In this document: one piece after another, positions 5,877 through 11,425 of the stretch
Layout of the letters: each line of letters starts with the position of its first letter
Numbering within the stretch: the stretch's first letter is position 1
From: RUG13409 sp045616985
GTDB taxonomy: Bacteria > Bacillota > Clostridia > Peptostreptococcales > Anaerovoracaceae
DNA length: 11,425 nt
Assembly (NCBI GenBank): GCA_045616985.1
Contig: JAZLHU010000022.1
Location: 1 to 11,425, forward strand
Direction of reading: 5' to 3'
Translations under genes and position numbers: made by a program
The notes under the pieces: model-generated
What the model was told of the DNA's origin: nothing
What the model saw: only the letters and a program-made list of their open reading frames with translations
The model's database searches: none

Positions 5877-5887
5877 TAGCCTATAAT
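5859..5887 (+). promoter_or_regulatory. Perfect-consensus sigma-A promoter for lysC-asd-pheB
   Basis: TTGACA at 5859-5864 and TATAAT at 5882-5887 are spaced 17 nt, again a full consensus match. Transcription should start near 5894, giving a leader of about 62 nt. The -35 box sits in the loop and 3' arm of the preceding terminator. Confidence 0.88.
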
Positions 5888-5906
5888 GTCCGTATATTAG
5901 AAACAA

Positions 5907-5940
5907 TTGTCCTGGAAATAAGGACAAGATTTTATTTTTT
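5907..5940 (+). promoter_or_regulatory. Small hairpin plus T-rich tract in the lysC leader (possible attenuator)
   Basis: TTGTCCT (5907-5913) pairs with AGGACAA (5921-5927) around a 7-nt loop. After two bases comes TTTTATTTTTT, and the ribosome binding site follows at once. It looks like a weak intrinsic terminator, but the stem has only three G-C pairs. No leader peptide or lysine riboswitch would fit in the leader of about 62 nt. Confidence 0.4.
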
Positions 5941-5955
5941 GAAGGGATTTTGATT

Positions 5956-7281
5956 ATGCTGAAAGCAGTGAAGTTCGGCGGAAGCTCGTTGGCAAATGCC
6001 GCTCAGGTTTTAAAAGTAAAGGATATTATTTTATCTGATTCTTCAAGAAGTGCTGTTGTAGTTAGTGCTCCCGGAAAAAGATTTTCAAAAGACAATAAGA
6101 TAACAGATCTATTGTATCTTTGCTATGCCCATATTAAATACGGCGTGGATTATACAAGCGTTCTTGAACTTATCAAATCAAGGTATCAGGAAATAGTAGA
6201 CGGACTGGGAATAAGTCTTGATATTGAATCTGAGTTTAAGCTTATTGATGAAAATATCAGAAACGGATTTGGCGAAGATTACCTTGTTTCGAGAGGCGAG
6301 TATCTTTCTGCAAAAATAATGGCTAAGGTACTCGATTACGATTTTGTTGATTCCTACGGAAATATATTTTTCAACTATGATAAAACGGTAGATACAAAAA
6401 AGACCTACGAGGCCTTAAAGCTTGCTTTTAACTCTTCAAGGGGGAAAATTGTTGTTCCGGGTTTCTTCGGAACAATGCCTGACGGAAGTCTTGCGCTTAT
6501 GAGCAGAGGCGGATCCGACATAACAGGAGCCTTGCTTGCAGCTGCTTTGGGAGCAGATGTATACGAAAACTGGACGGACGTTCCCGGAATCTTGATGGCC
6601 GATCCCGGAATAGTTGAAAACCCGAGACCAATTCCGCTTATTACTTACGATGAATTGCGCGAGCTGACATATATGGGCGCAAAGGTTCTGCACGAGGCAG
6701 CAGTTTTTCCGGTAAGACAGGCAGGTATTCCTTTAAATATCAAGGACACAAATAATCCAAGCCATCCCGGCACAATGATTGCGGAAAAGTTTGAACTTGA
6801 TAAGGACGACGAATTCTATATCACAGGAATTGCAGGTAAAAAGGGATATACGGTAATAGATGTTAAAACCCAGGATCTTGCGAAGAATGTGGCGGTCTAC
6901 AGAAATGTGCTGAAGGTGCTGGAAAGCAGAAGCGTATTTGTGGAACAGATTCTTTCCGGTGTAGATGCGTTCTCTCTCATCGTGAGAGGTGATTTTGTAA
7001 AACCGATCATTTATACGCTGGTTGCTGAAATTGAAGAGATTTGCGGTTCCGGAAATGTCAGAGTCACAGAAGGCTTATCTATGATAGCCTGCGTATCCAG
7101 AATGATGGTGTTTAAGCCCGGTATTTCAGGAAAAATCTTCAGCGCTCTCGGACAGAATAATGTAAACATCAGAATGATTTCTCAGGGTGCAGAAGAATTA
7201 AACATTATCATAGGTGTTGATGACGGCAGTCTTGAAAAGGCAATTCGTGTTCTGTATGAATCATTTACTAAAAAGGATTAG
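5956..7281 (+). CDS. lysC: Aspartokinase (aspartate kinase), monofunctional
   Basis: The enzyme phosphorylates aspartate, the first step of lysine, threonine, methionine and diaminopimelate synthesis. The 441 residues carry KFGGSS at 6-11, VVVSAPGKR, RGEYLSAK at about 113-120, SRGGSDITGALLAAAL at about 183-198, and GAKVLHEAAVFPVR with NIKDTNNPSHPGT. Two C-terminal ACT domains (about 288-350 and 377-440, the second with GISGKIFSALGQNNVNIRMISQG) are the usual sites of feedback by end-product amino acids. It has no homoserine dehydrogenase domain. I take ATG 5956 as the start because GAAGGG (5941-5946) lies 9 nt before it; the TTG at 5950 is only 3 nt from that site. It is first in the lysC-asd-pheB operon, and asd follows after 10 nt. 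Confidence 0.95.
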   Translation: MLKAVKFGGSSLANAAQVLKVKDIILSDSSRSAVVVSAPGKRFSKDNKITDLLYLCYAHIKYGVDYTSVLELIKSRYQEIVDGLGISLDIESEFKLIDENIRNGFGEDYLVSRGEYLSAKIMAKVLDYDFVDSYGNIFFNYDKTVDTKKTYEALKLAFNSSRGKIVVPGFFGTMPDGSLALMSRGGSDITGALLAAALGADVYENWTDVPGILMADPGIVENPRPIPLITYDELRELTYMGAKVLHEAAVFPVRQAGIPLNIKDTNNPSHPGTMIAEKFELDKDDEFYITGIAGKKGYTVIDVKTQDLAKNVAVYRNVLKVLESRSVFVEQILSGVDAFSLIVRGDFVKPIIYTLVAEIEEICGSGNVRVTEGLSMIACVSRMMVFKPGISGKIFSALGQNNVNIRMISQGAEELNIIIGVDDGSLEKAIRVLYESFTKKD

Positions 7282-7291
7282 GTGACAAGCT

Positions 7292-8287
7292 GTGAAGGAT
7301 TATAAAGTTGCAATACTCGGCGCAACCGGCGTTGTGGGCCGGGAAATGGTAAAGATACTTGCAGAAAGAAATTTTCCTGTCAGTGAACTGGTTCCTCTTG
7401 CAAGTTCAAGATCTGTAGGAAAAGAAATAAAGTTTAAGGACAGGATATTTACCGTAAAGGAAGCGGGACCCGATGCATATAAGGGATGTGATATTGTTCT
7501 CGGTGCTGCAGAAAATGAAATATCCAAGGCTAATTTGCCGTACATTCTTGAATCGGGTGCGGTATATATTGATAATTCGTCGGCATTTCGTCTTGATCCT
7601 GAGGTTCCGCTTGTTGTACCTGAACTGAATGCAGATGATGTCAGGCTTAATAAAGGAATTATAGCCAATCCGAATTGCGTAACAATTATAGCAGCAGTTG
7701 CAATGGCTCCGATACTTGGTTTATCAAAGATAAAGACTATTGTTGCTTCTTCTTATCAGGCTGTTTCAGGTGCAGGCGCAAAAGGTCTGGAAGAGCTTTT
7801 GCAGCAGGCAAACGATTATCCTTTCGGAAAGCCTCTTGAGATCAGTGCATTTAAGCATCAGATTTTGTTTAATCTTATTCCGAAAATCGGAGGAATAGGA
7901 GAAAACGCTTATTCTTCCGAAGAGATGAAACTTCAAAACGAAGGCAGAAAGATTATGCATTTGCCGGATCTTAAGGTTTGCTGCACATGTGTAAGGGTTC
8001 CTGTATTAAGATCTCACTCCATTTCCATTCAACTGGTTACGGAGGATAGGCTTTCCGTCAGTCAGATTAAAGATGCTGTCAGCAAGGGAAAGGGTGTTAA
8101 GCTGTACGATGATGCGGCTAATGAAGTTTACCCGATGCCTCTTATTGCTTCCGATCAGGACCTTGTTTACGTCGGAAGAATAAGAGAGGATTTGATCAAT
8201 GAAAACGGTATTGCCTTATGGTGCTGCGGCGACCAGATCCGAAAGGGTGCGGCAACCAATGCAGTTCAGATTGCGGAGCTTTTATAA
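7292..8287 (+). CDS. asd: Aspartate-semialdehyde dehydrogenase
   Basis: The enzyme reduces aspartyl phosphate (the LysC product) with NADPH to aspartate semialdehyde, the branch point to lysine and to homoserine. The 331 residues start with the nucleotide-binding GATGVVGREM (10-19). SSAFRLD and VPELN follow, then the catalytic cysteine C129 in ANPNCVT, Q156 in SSYQAVSGAG, and R235/H242 in RVPVLRSHS, the substrate-binding Arg and general-base His of the family. The start is GTG 7292: AGGTGA (7280-7285) overlaps the lysC stop and lies 6 nt before it. The stop overlaps the next gene's start by one base (TAATG). Length and motifs are complete. Confidence 0.95.
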   Translation: MKDYKVAILGATGVVGREMVKILAERNFPVSELVPLASSRSVGKEIKFKDRIFTVKEAGPDAYKGCDIVLGAAENEISKANLPYILESGAVYIDNSSAFRLDPEVPLVVPELNADDVRLNKGIIANPNCVTIIAAVAMAPILGLSKIKTIVASSYQAVSGAGAKGLEELLQQANDYPFGKPLEISAFKHQILFNLIPKIGGIGENAYSSEEMKLQNEGRKIMHLPDLKVCCTCVRVPVLRSHSISIQLVTEDRLSVSQIKDAVSKGKGVKLYDDAANEVYPMPLIASDQDLVYVGRIREDLINENGIALWCCGDQIRKGAATNAVQIAELL

Positions 8288-8727
8288 TGAACAAAAACGA
8301 GTATTTAATAGTTTCTAAAATGGTCTTGCCCGATTATTTCGGCAAGGTGATTGAGGCCCGTGAAATGCTTAGATCCGGGGCCGTAAAAGAAGTTTCGGAA
8401 GCAGTAAAGCTCTGCGGAATATCAAGAAGTACGTATTATAAGTACAAGGATTATATATTCGCTCCATCCGAGGGCGATTCCGCAAGAAAAGCGGTTATTT
8501 CCATGATACTTCACCATGAAAAGGGTATTTTGGCAAAGGTTTTAAATGCCCTTGGTGAAAACGGAGCCAATATTCTGACAATTACGCAAAATCCTCCGAT
8601 TTCAAATCGTGCTGCAGTAGTAATTTCAATGGATATTTCGGGTGTTGGCGGAGATATTTCCGAAGTGATAAAGCAGCTTGCGCTTATCAAGGGAGTTGAA
8701 CGCCTGAATCTTATTGACATTGCATAA
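8287..8727 (+). CDS. pheB: PheB-type ACT-domain protein (UPF0735) with N-terminal helix-turn-helix
   Basis: The 146-residue protein has a short N-terminal region with a helix-turn-helix-like segment (about 33-56, SEAVKLCGISRSTYYKYKDYI) and a C-terminal ACT domain (about 70-146, HHEKGILAKVLNALGENGANILTITQ). ACT domains bind amino acids, so the layout suggests an amino-acid-responsive regulator, but the family's function is not established. I place the start at ATG 8287, overlapping the asd stop (TAATG), because GGAG (8275-8278) lies 8 nt before it and the protein then begins MNKNEYLIVSKMVLPDYF as in relatives. The open frame extends upstream to 8218 inside asd, but that extension has no support. 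Being coupled to asd suggests a link to aspartate-family amino acids. Confidence 0.88.
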   Translation: MNKNEYLIVSKMVLPDYFGKVIEAREMLRSGAVKEVSEAVKLCGISRSTYYKYKDYIFAPSEGDSARKAVISMILHHEKGILAKVLNALGENGANILTITQNPPISNRAAVVISMDISGVGGDISEVIKQLALIKGVERLNLIDIA

Positions 8728-8742
8728 AATAAGGATTTTAAT
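8714..8742 (+). promoter_or_regulatory. Probable internal sigma-A promoter for brnQ-mscS
   Basis: TTGACA at 8714-8719, inside the last codons of pheB, and TTTAAT at 8737-8742 are spaced 17 nt (11 of 12 consensus bases). Transcription would start near 8749. No terminator lies between pheB and brnQ, so this would add to read-through from the lysC promoter. Confidence 0.6.
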
Positions 8743-8792
8743 AATATCTGAATATTACACTTAAATATATAGAGAAAGGTAATACTCTTGAC

Positions 8793-10178
8793 ATGAAAAG
8801 CAGATTAGGCTTAAGGGAAAACATTATTGTTGCCAGCACGTTGTTCGGAATGTTTTTCGGAGCGGGAAATTTAATTTTCCCCGTTCATTTGGGACAGATG
8901 GCAGGAAGCAATGTCTGGCCTGCAATTATCGGTTTTGTACTTACGGCTGTAACGCTTCCTATTATGGGTGTAGCGGCACTTGGAAATACTCACAGCGATA
9001 ATGTTCTTGTACTCAGCAGCAAGGTCAGCAAATGGTATGGATATGTGTATACGTGTGCGTTGGCTCTGACCATAGGACCGTTCTTTGCTATTCCGAGATG
9101 CGCAACAACATCCTTTGTTACCGGCGTTGAGCCAATGCTTGCAGATGGAAGCTCCGCTGCAACAGCGCAACTGATTTTTACACTTGCGTTCTTTGCTTTG
9201 GTTTTGTTCTTTTCGCTTCGCCCGAACGGAATCATGACCTGGATAGGAAGAATCATAAATCCTGTTTTCCTTGTATTCCTTGCAATACTTGTTGTAACGG
9301 CACTTATTCACCCAAGCGCATCAATATCGGAGGTTCAACCCGTTGAATCATACGCATCCGGAAGCTTTTTTAACGGCTTTATAGAAGGCTACGGAACAAT
9401 GGATGCAATCGCAGCGTTGCTGTTTGGTGTAGTTATTATTGATAATATTAAATCTCTTGGGATAAGAGATGATAACGATGTTGCAAGCTGCACATTAAGA
9501 GCCGGTGTATATACAGCGCTTCTTATGGCTCTGATTTATATTCTTACAATTATCATGGGAACGCAGAGCAGGGGACTTTTTGAAGTTTCCGAAAACGGCG
9601 GTATCGCTCTGTCGCAGATTTCAAACCAATATCTTGGAAAAGCCGGAAGCATTATTCTTGCAATTACAATTACTCTGGCCTGCCTTAAGACGGCAATTGG
9701 CCTTGTAACAAGCTGCAGCAGAATGTTTACCCAAATGTTTAAAACACGGTACGGATACAGATTCTGGGCGATTTCATTCACGGTATTTGCTTTCCTTGTG
9801 TCGAATGTCGGTCTTACAAGGATTATTGAATACTCACTGCCTGTATTGATGCTTCTCTATCCTCTTACAGTTGTTCTTATCCTGCTGTCCTTGTTTGATA
9901 AGAAGTTTGAAAGCAGCCATCGGGTATATATTTGGACAACAGTCGGAGCTGCGCTTCCTGCAATTTGCGATTTTATAAAAACACTCCCGTTTGGAATAGA
10001 TGTTAGCTTTGCTGCAAAAATATTCCCGCTTTATGATTTGGGATTCGGTTGGATTGTTCCGGCACTTATAGGATTTATCATCGGAATGATTCGCCATAGG
10101 ATGAGCTACGCGAGATTCACGGAGATGATGCTTGATTCTGATAGAAAAGCGGATGAGCAAAAAGATAAGTTAAATTAA
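8793..10178 (+). CDS. brnQ: Branched-chain amino acid transport system II carrier (LIV-II)
   Basis: The transporter takes up leucine, isoleucine and valine, coupled to Na+ or H+ flow across the cytoplasmic membrane. The 461 residues carry the family hallmark GMFFGAGNLIFP in the first membrane helix (19-30). They form about twelve hydrophobic segments, with ALTIGPFFAIPR and AALLFGVVIIDNIKSLG as further conserved stretches. The C-terminus is short and charged (DSDRKADEQKDKLN). The nearest ribosome-binding sequence, AAAGG at 8775-8779, lies 13 nt before ATG 8793, longer than usual; no in-frame alternative start is nearer, so initiation may be inefficient. It lies 65 nt after pheB and 13 nt before the MscS-type gene. 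Being placed behind aspartate-family genes suggests a shared amino-acid supply role; isoleucine is itself made from threonine. Confidence 0.93.
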   Translation: MKSRLGLRENIIVASTLFGMFFGAGNLIFPVHLGQMAGSNVWPAIIGFVLTAVTLPIMGVAALGNTHSDNVLVLSSKVSKWYGYVYTCALALTIGPFFAIPRCATTSFVTGVEPMLADGSSAATAQLIFTLAFFALVLFFSLRPNGIMTWIGRIINPVFLVFLAILVVTALIHPSASISEVQPVESYASGSFFNGFIEGYGTMDAIAALLFGVVIIDNIKSLGIRDDNDVASCTLRAGVYTALLMALIYILTIIMGTQSRGLFEVSENGGIALSQISNQYLGKAGSIILAITITLACLKTAIGLVTSCSRMFTQMFKTRYGYRFWAISFTVFAFLVSNVGLTRIIEYSLPVLMLLYPLTVVLILLSLFDKKFESSHRVYIWTTVGAALPAICDFIKTLPFGIDVSFAAKIFPLYDLGFGWIVPALIGFIIGMIRHRMSYARFTEMMLDSDRKADEQKDKLN

Positions 10179-10191
10179 AGAGGTATGTAAA

Positions 10192-10989
10192 TTGGAAGAA
10201 TTCTTAAACTCTAAGGCCGTGGCACTTGTTTTGCCATTTGCTGAAGCAATCGGAATTATGGTGCTTGGTTTTGTCCTCTCAAAAATTCTTATGGGATGGA
10301 TAAAGAAGCTTTTGGCAAAAACAAAAATCGAGTCCATGCTTCACAACTTCATAATTCACGGAATTCAGATTCTGATTTGGGTTGTGGTTATTCTGTCAGC
10401 TCTTAATAAGCTTGGAATTGATTCAACATCAGTTGTTACGGTTCTTGCTGCCTGCGGAGCTGCTGTGGCACTTGCTCTTCAGGGATCCCTTTCCAATCTT
10501 GCCGGGGGAATTCTTATCATGGTTTCGCATCCGTTTTCAACCAATGATTATATCTGTGCCTGCGGCGTTGAGGGAACAGTTGAAAGCATAGATCTTCTGT
10601 ATACTACAGTTATTACTGCCGATAAACGGACAATTACGATTCCTAACGGGTCTCTTACAAGCAACACTATCATAAATAATACTAAAGAGGGAACAAGAAG
10701 GGTTGAGGTTGAGGTTGGCGTATCATATAACAGTGATACAGAAGCTGCCAGATATATCCTTACAAAGCTTGCAAGAGAAGACTCCAGAGTATTTGATGAT
10801 CCTGCACCGTATTGCGTTGTAAACGAATATGCAGACAGTGCGGTTGTTCTTATCCTCAGATGCTTCTGCTCTGCTGCTAACTACTGGGATGTAAAGTTTG
10901 CACTTCAGAACAATATTAAAGGAACCTTAGAGGATGCCGGAATCGAGATCCCGTTCCCGCAGGTGGATGTACATATGCAGCCTAAGTAA
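10192..10989 (+). CDS. mscS: Small-conductance mechanosensitive channel, MscS family
   Basis: The protein opens under membrane tension and releases solutes during osmotic downshock. The 265 residues match the basic MscS build. Three membrane segments (about 10-36, 55-72 and 80-112) end in the pore helix with the Gly/Ala-rich AACGAAVALALQGSLSNLAGG. A beta domain follows with TITIPNGSLTSNTIINNT (147-164), then the C-terminal alpha/beta domain. The start is TTG 10192: AAAGAGG (10177-10183) lies 8 nt before it, and the ATG at 10185 is followed at once by a stop. It is the last gene of the brnQ unit, 13 nt after brnQ, and a terminator follows. Some MscS relatives export amino acids (for example glutamate in Corynebacterium), which its neighbours make conceivable, but nothing in the sequence proves it. 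Confidence 0.93.
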   Translation: MEEFLNSKAVALVLPFAEAIGIMVLGFVLSKILMGWIKKLLAKTKIESMLHNFIIHGIQILIWVVVILSALNKLGIDSTSVVTVLAACGAAVALALQGSLSNLAGGILIMVSHPFSTNDYICACGVEGTVESIDLLYTTVITADKRTITIPNGSLTSNTIINNTKEGTRRVEVEVGVSYNSDTEAARYILTKLAREDSRVFDDPAPYCVVNEYADSAVVLILRCFCSAANYWDVKFALQNNIKGTLEDAGIEIPFPQVDVHMQPK

Positions 10990-10995
10990 GAATTT

Positions 10996-11158
10996 ACTGA
11001 ATAAGTCAAGCAAAAAAAGCTTCCCCTTCCGTACCGGTGCTTCGCAATGGTCCGTCAGGGGAATTCTTTTTTCTTTGCCTACGCTTCGCCTTACAACATC
11101 GCTTCTGCCTTCGCCTTCGGCTCGGCAATCAGCGTGTTATAAGCTCAGCTTATTCAGT
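10996..11158. repeat. 163-bp stretch bounded by 10-bp inverted repeats (possible MITE- or REP-like element)
   Basis: ACTGAATAAG (10996-11005) and CTTATTCAGT (11149-11158) are perfect inverted repeats. Between them lie the terminator hairpin, a C/G-rich stretch with repeated CTTCG/CTTCTG units (11077-11126), and the 15-nt palindrome ATAAGCTCAGCTTAT (11139-11153) overlapping the right arm. There is no credible coding frame. It begins 6 nt after the mscS stop. The base composition is unlike the flanking A/T-rich spacers. It may be a repeated extragenic element, but only one copy is in view. Confidence 0.4.
11013..11072 (+). terminator. Long hairpin terminator of the brnQ-mscS unit, possibly bidirectional
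   Basis: AAAAAAG (11013-11019) pairs with CTTTTTT (11066-11072). After a small internal loop, TTCCCCT (11021-11027) pairs with AGGGGAA (11057-11063). Within the apex, 11033-11051 forms an imperfect inner hairpin (ACC/GGT ends, TTCG-containing loop). The T tract on both strands would allow termination in either direction. Confidence 0.75.
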
Positions 11159-11212
11159 TTATTATTTACCGAAGTATCTCTTAAAAATTTTTGGTTCTGA
11201 GACTGGATGCAG

Positions 11213-11251
11213 GTCGGAGTAGAGAATTAAGAGTAATTCACTTTCCGACCA
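11213..11251. other. 39-nt compound hairpin, followed by two smaller ones
   Basis: GGTCGGAGT pairs with ACTTTCCGACC (2-nt bulge). Within it GAATTA pairs perfectly with TAATTC around the tetraloop AGAG. Downstream, TGGC/GCCA (11256-11268) and AACC/GGTT (about 11270-11288) can form two more stems. No T tract follows on either strand, so it is not a simple terminator. It could be part of a structured RNA, a recombination site or the outer end of a mobile element; I cannot say which. Confidence 0.4.
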
Positions 11252-11328
11252 AAAATGGCGAAGTGCCAAAACCTTAGCTGATCGGGTTGGTGTAAAGTAA
11301 TTGTGGAGTTTTTGAAAAAATAATAGAA

Positions 11329-11403
11329 ATAGAGATTCCCTCTATGTGATAAGATTTTATTACCAAAAAAATCACGCAAATCATCTAAAGGAGGAATCTC
11401 TAT
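11329..11403 (+). promoter_or_regulatory. Inverted repeat that can hide the ribosome binding site and start codon of the last gene
   Basis: ATAGAGATTCC (11329-11339) and GGAATCTCTAT (11393-11403) are a perfect 11-bp inverted repeat. The right arm covers the last two G of the AAAGGAGG site (11387-11394) and the first two bases of ATG 11402. A transcript entering from outside would carry both arms and could fold to block translation. A nested stem GTGAT (11346-11350)/ATCAC (11371-11375) is possible. Confidence 0.5.
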
Positions 11404-11425
11404 GGAACGTATTATACAACAATTA
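11402..11425 (+). CDS. Start of a gene, probably a transposase (truncated by window)
   Basis: Only eight codons, MERIIQQL, are in the window. AAAGGAGG at 11387-11394 lies 7 nt before the ATG and is the strongest ribosome binding site seen here, so a real gene starts at this point. The assignment as a transposase comes from the upstream region and the resemblance of the first residues to ISLre2-type proteins, and is tentative. Confidence 0.5.

Larger units (their letters stand above)
11284..11425 (+). mobile_element. Left end of a probable insertion sequence (truncated by window)
   Basis: From about GGGTTGGTGTAAAGTAATTG (11284) the sequence looks like an insertion-sequence end. An A/T-rich lead region of about 115 nt runs to a very strong ribosome binding site (AAAGGAGG) and an ATG. 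The protein start MERIIQQL and this type of terminal sequence recall ISLre2-type (UPF0236) transposases, but this rests on memory of the family. The left boundary is estimated; neither the right end nor a target duplication can be seen. Confidence 0.45.

Noticed and set aside
5950..5955. TTG start for lysC two codons upstream
   Set aside because: It lies only 3 nt after the ribosome binding site, whereas ATG 5956 is at 9 nt and gives the usual N-terminus MLKAVKFGG.
5807..5955. Lysine riboswitch or T-box upstream of lysC
   Set aside because: The space between promoter and gene is only about 62 nt and shows just one small hairpin; neither structure would fit.
8218..8286. Longer N-terminus for the PheB-type protein starting at 8218
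   Set aside because: The extension lies inside asd, has no ribosome binding site and does not resemble the family; ATG 8287 has GGAG at good spacing and overlaps the asd stop.
10934..11222. Frames 10934-11200 and 11037-11222 in the region after mscS
   Set aside because: They run through the terminator and the CTTCG-rich stretch, lack ribosome binding sites and resemble no protein.
11185..11274. Open frame of about 28 codons ending at the TAG at 11272 (contains LRLDAGRSRELR)
   Set aside because: It opens after a stop, has no start or ribosome binding site and coincides with the hairpin, which explains the sequence better. A gene remnant cannot be fully excluded.
1..11425. CRISPR array, prophage or replication origin
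   Set aside because: No regularly spaced repeats, phage genes, DnaA-box clusters or attachment-site duplications were seen; the tRNA cluster shows no integrase next to it.

Overview
The window looks like chromosomal DNA of a low-to-moderate-GC Firmicute, most likely a gut-type Clostridia (Ruminococcus/Eubacterium/Lachnospiraceae-like). The grounds are tRNA genes that all encode their CCA ends, AGGAG-type ribosome binding sites, consensus sigma-A promoters, TTG and GTG starts alongside ATG, and gene families typical of Clostridia. The genus cannot be fixed from the sequence alone.

Region 1 (1-1263) is a dense tRNA cluster. It opens with the 3' end of one tRNA, then Asp, Gly(GCC), Gly(TCC), Arg(TCT), Gln(TTG), Lys(TTT), Ser(TGA), Ser(GCT), Trp, Pro(TGG), a CAT-anticodon tRNA (Ile2 or Met) and Phe. 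A perfect TTGACA-17-TATAAT promoter lies between Asp and the first Gly tRNA, and an intrinsic terminator follows Phe. Directly after it (1319-2233) is a radical SAM enzyme of the YtqA/YhcC family, implicated in modifying wobble uridines of tRNAs. It converges on a type I cytoplasmic L-asparaginase (2260-3255, minus strand).

Region 2 (3454-5806) is a four-gene plus-strand operon. It holds an AlkD-like DNA alkylation repair protein, an unrecognised cysteine-rich protein with about seven membrane segments, a PrsW-like intramembrane protease, and a small secreted protein with a C-terminal membrane anchor. The last three are tightly coupled (overlapping or ATGA-linked). This is the best candidate in the window for an undescribed system: a possible protease/substrate pair in the membrane.

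Region 3 (5848-11072) begins with a terminator that physically overlaps a second perfect TTGACA-17-TATAAT promoter. That promoter reads aspartokinase (lysC), aspartate-semialdehyde dehydrogenase (asd) and a PheB-type ACT-domain regulator. Together they form the common trunk of lysine/threonine/methionine synthesis plus a probable amino-acid sensor. A further promoter inside the 3' end of pheB leads to brnQ (branched-chain amino acid uptake) and an MscS-type channel, and a hairpin terminator closes the unit. No lysine riboswitch precedes lysC; the short leader holds only a small hairpin followed by a T-rich tract.

Region 4 (10990-11425) has no complete gene. It contains the terminator inside a 163-bp stretch bounded by 10-bp inverted repeats, then a cluster of RNA-type hairpins. 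It ends with the left part of what is probably an insertion sequence, whose transposase begins 24 bases before the window ends behind a strong, potentially sequestered ribosome binding site.
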